From contig DAOWIV010000194.1 of assembly GCA_030640725.1 (NCBI GenBank), positions 1 to 5,948 on the forward strand: a stretch of 5,948 bases of DNA. The letters are read 5' to 3'. The position numbers were made by a program, and so were the translations under genes. The notes beneath the pieces were generated by a model. It did not search any database, was not told the origin of the DNA, and saw only the letters and a list, made by a program, of their open reading frames with translations. Shown here one piece after another: positions 4,823 through 5,948 of the stretch (position 1 is the first letter of the stretch; the number at the start of each line of letters is the position of its first letter). This stretch comes from Methanosarcinales archaeon. GTDB lineage: Archaea > Halobacteriota > Methanosarcinia > Methanosarcinales > Methanogasteraceae.

Positions 4823-5734
4823 TCAAGCCCTGCCGAGCAATTTACATGCCTGGCACAGCCCGTCTGTGCATGGCTCGCCGCAGACCCTGCACGGCACGAG
4901 CGATGCCGGAGGATACGTATCGCCAAGCGCACCGATCATTTGGTCAAACCCGCGCACGATCCCGTGCCTGGTGCCCGGGTGCGCATTCTCAAACTCGCGT
5001 AAGAAGACCCGCACCCCGAGCCGGTACGCTTCATTCATGTACGGGCACGCCTTCGGACAGACTGCAAGCCCGACCGCGCCCGCGTACGCAGCAACCTCGC
5101 TTTCAGGAACGTGCCGCAAGGGCTTGATGCGCGGCACGAGTCCGGGCTGCACCCTCGCATGTGAGAGCCTGACGAGCCGCGAGATATCGCCACGCAGGTG
5201 ATTAATAAGAATCGTCTGCGCTTCATCGTCGAGATTGTGCCCGATCGCAAGATAACCGGCGCCAAGTTCCTTTGCGGTTCGGTTAAGCAGGTTCTTGCGC
5301 AGCGCACCGCAGATGGAGCAGGGCGGGTGGGCGGTTGTTTCTAAGATGTTATCGAGCGTTCTTCCGAACGATTCCTCAAACGAGACGATGGTATGCTCGA
5401 CTCCGAGGTTATTGGTGAGGCTGCTTGCGTTTTCGATCGTTTTTTCACGGTAGCCGCTGATGCCTTCATCAACGGTGATCGCAACGATTTTGATCTTCCG
5501 GTTCGGCGCAAGGATGGTGTGCAGGAGGTGCAGGAGCGCAGAACTGTCCTTTCCACCGCTTAACGCGACCGCGATCGTGCCCGGCGAGAGGTTGTACTTG
5601 CGGAGGTCTCGCTTGGCTTTCCGCGTGACGTCGTCGATCAGATGTTGCTCGCAGAGATGCATGCCTGAGTATGGCTGGAATACGACCGCGGGGTTGTTGC
5701 ATCTGGTGCATGGGTGTTTGGTGGTGATTTTCAT
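4823..5734 (-). CDS. tRNA 2-thiouridine synthesis protein, TtuA/Ncs6 (NcsA) family
   Basis: A 303-residue PP-loop ATP pyrophosphatase that activates a tRNA uridine by adenylation so that sulfur from a ubiquitin-like carrier can be inserted; archaeal members are linked to s2U at wobble position 34 or position 54. Landmarks in order: an N-terminal zinc site (Cys9, Cys12, Cys28, His31), the PP-loop SGGKDSS (59-65), CSIC (Cys139, Cys142), GHNLDDEAQT (165-174), VCPKACPY with Cys226, and a C-terminal zinc site of two CxxC pairs (282/285 and 294/297). By analogy with archaeal TtuA, Cys139, Cys142 and Cys226 would hold the catalytic iron-sulfur cluster. All expected ligands are present and the length is normal, so the gene looks intact. 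The ATG at 5734 opens the first zinc site directly; only a weak ribosome binding site precedes it. A T7 run lies just past the stop. I use ttuA as a family name; position 34 versus 54 cannot be settled here. Confidence 0.93.
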   Translation of the reverse strand: MKITTKHPCTRCNNPAVVFQPYSGMHLCEQHLIDDVTRKAKRDLRKYNLSPGTIAVALSGGKDSSALLHLLHTILAPNRKIKIVAITVDEGISGYREKTIENASSLTNNLGVEHTIVSFEESFGRTLDNILETTAHPPCSICGALRKNLLNRTAKELGAGYLAIGHNLDDEAQTILINHLRGDISRLVRLSHARVQPGLVPRIKPLRHVPESEVAAYAGAVGLAVCPKACPYMNEAYRLGVRVFLREFENAHPGTRHGIVRGFDQMIGALGDTYPPASLVPCRVCGEPCTDGLCQACKLLGRA

Positions 5735-5807
5735 CGCACTTTATTCATCAATGAGTTGCCGTACGAAGCTCAGAAACTCTCTGATCGGACTGTCGCAAAT
5801 GTTGTAT

Positions 5808-5948
5808 TCACCGGATCTCTCCTAATGCCCCTCTTATCGATTCTCTTTCCGCTTCAAGGTGATCCAGCCTGAAGAAGTCCTCCCATGTCCCTTCTTCCTC
5901 TATATTCCCTCTTTTGTACTCCTCTTCAAAATCTTCGATCGATGAAAC
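5808..5948 (-). CDS. C-terminal end of an unidentified acidic protein (partial)
   Basis: The frame enters from the right edge and ends with TGA at 5808-5810, giving 46 residues. The fragment is highly charged and probably helical, for example IEDFEEEYKRGNIEEEG followed by WEDFFRLDHLEAERESI. I do not recognise the family. Its stop is 73 nt before the thiolation gene, on the same strand. In the next frame, 26 codons (5741-5821) stay open to a TAA and read SPIREFLSFVRQLIDE, so the original protein may have been longer and frameshifted near 5808-5812. Confidence 0.6.
   Translation of the reverse strand, partial: VSSIEDFEEEYKRGNIEEEGTWEDFFRLDHLEAERESIRGALGEIR

Noticed and set aside
4713..5201. 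A long plus-strand open frame within the thiolation gene
   Set aside because: It is antisense to the GC-rich, fully motif-supported TtuA/Ncs6 gene; such mirror frames are expected in GC-rich DNA.

Overview
This window looks archaeal, most probably from a euryarchaeon related to methanogens or anaerobic methane oxidisers; the lineage is inference. The evidence is an archaeal-type Ncs6/TtuA tRNA-thiolation enzyme with terminal zinc-binding cysteine pairs, AT-rich TATA-like boxes placed about 25-40 nt from starts, one apparently leaderless gene, and GGAGG-type ribosome binding sites on internal or downstream genes. Most genes lie on the minus strand. Base composition varies: the thiolation gene is clearly GC-rich (40 of 60 in the line starting at 4921) and the antiporter gene AT-rich (22 of 60 in the line starting at 3421).

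Layout, left to right. Positions 1-342 hold no convincing gene, only start-like signals, fragments and a TGTGA/TCACA cluster. Positions 343-1411 encode two overlapping class I SAM-dependent methyltransferases read leftward. A short intergenic region with two back-to-back TATA-like boxes separates them from a rightward gene for a small three-helix membrane protein (1539-1967). Positions 1924-2292 look like a decayed area: a 20-codon remnant resembling the 5' end of the second methyltransferase locus, and an unidentified reading frame. Then come, all leftward, a two-helix membrane protein (2289-2876), a broken isoprenylcysteine methyltransferase-like gene carrying one in-frame TAG (2873-3280), a CPA2-type cation/proton antiporter (3258-4349), a small Cys-rich protein (4446-4685), the tRNA 2-thiolation protein (4823-5734) and the 3' end of an unidentified acidic protein (5808-5948).

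On the minus strand from 4349 down to 2230 the genes overlap: antiporter with methyltransferase-like pseudogene, then two ATGA stop/start overlaps. This suggests one polycistronic unit that has decayed in its middle and at its end. I found no clear new system. The observations most worth checking are the single TAG in the otherwise open membrane-methyltransferase frame, the methyltransferase 5'-end remnant near 2230-2292, and the small Cys-rich protein beside the sulfur-transfer enzyme. I saw no rRNA, tRNA, CRISPR array, insertion sequence or attachment site.
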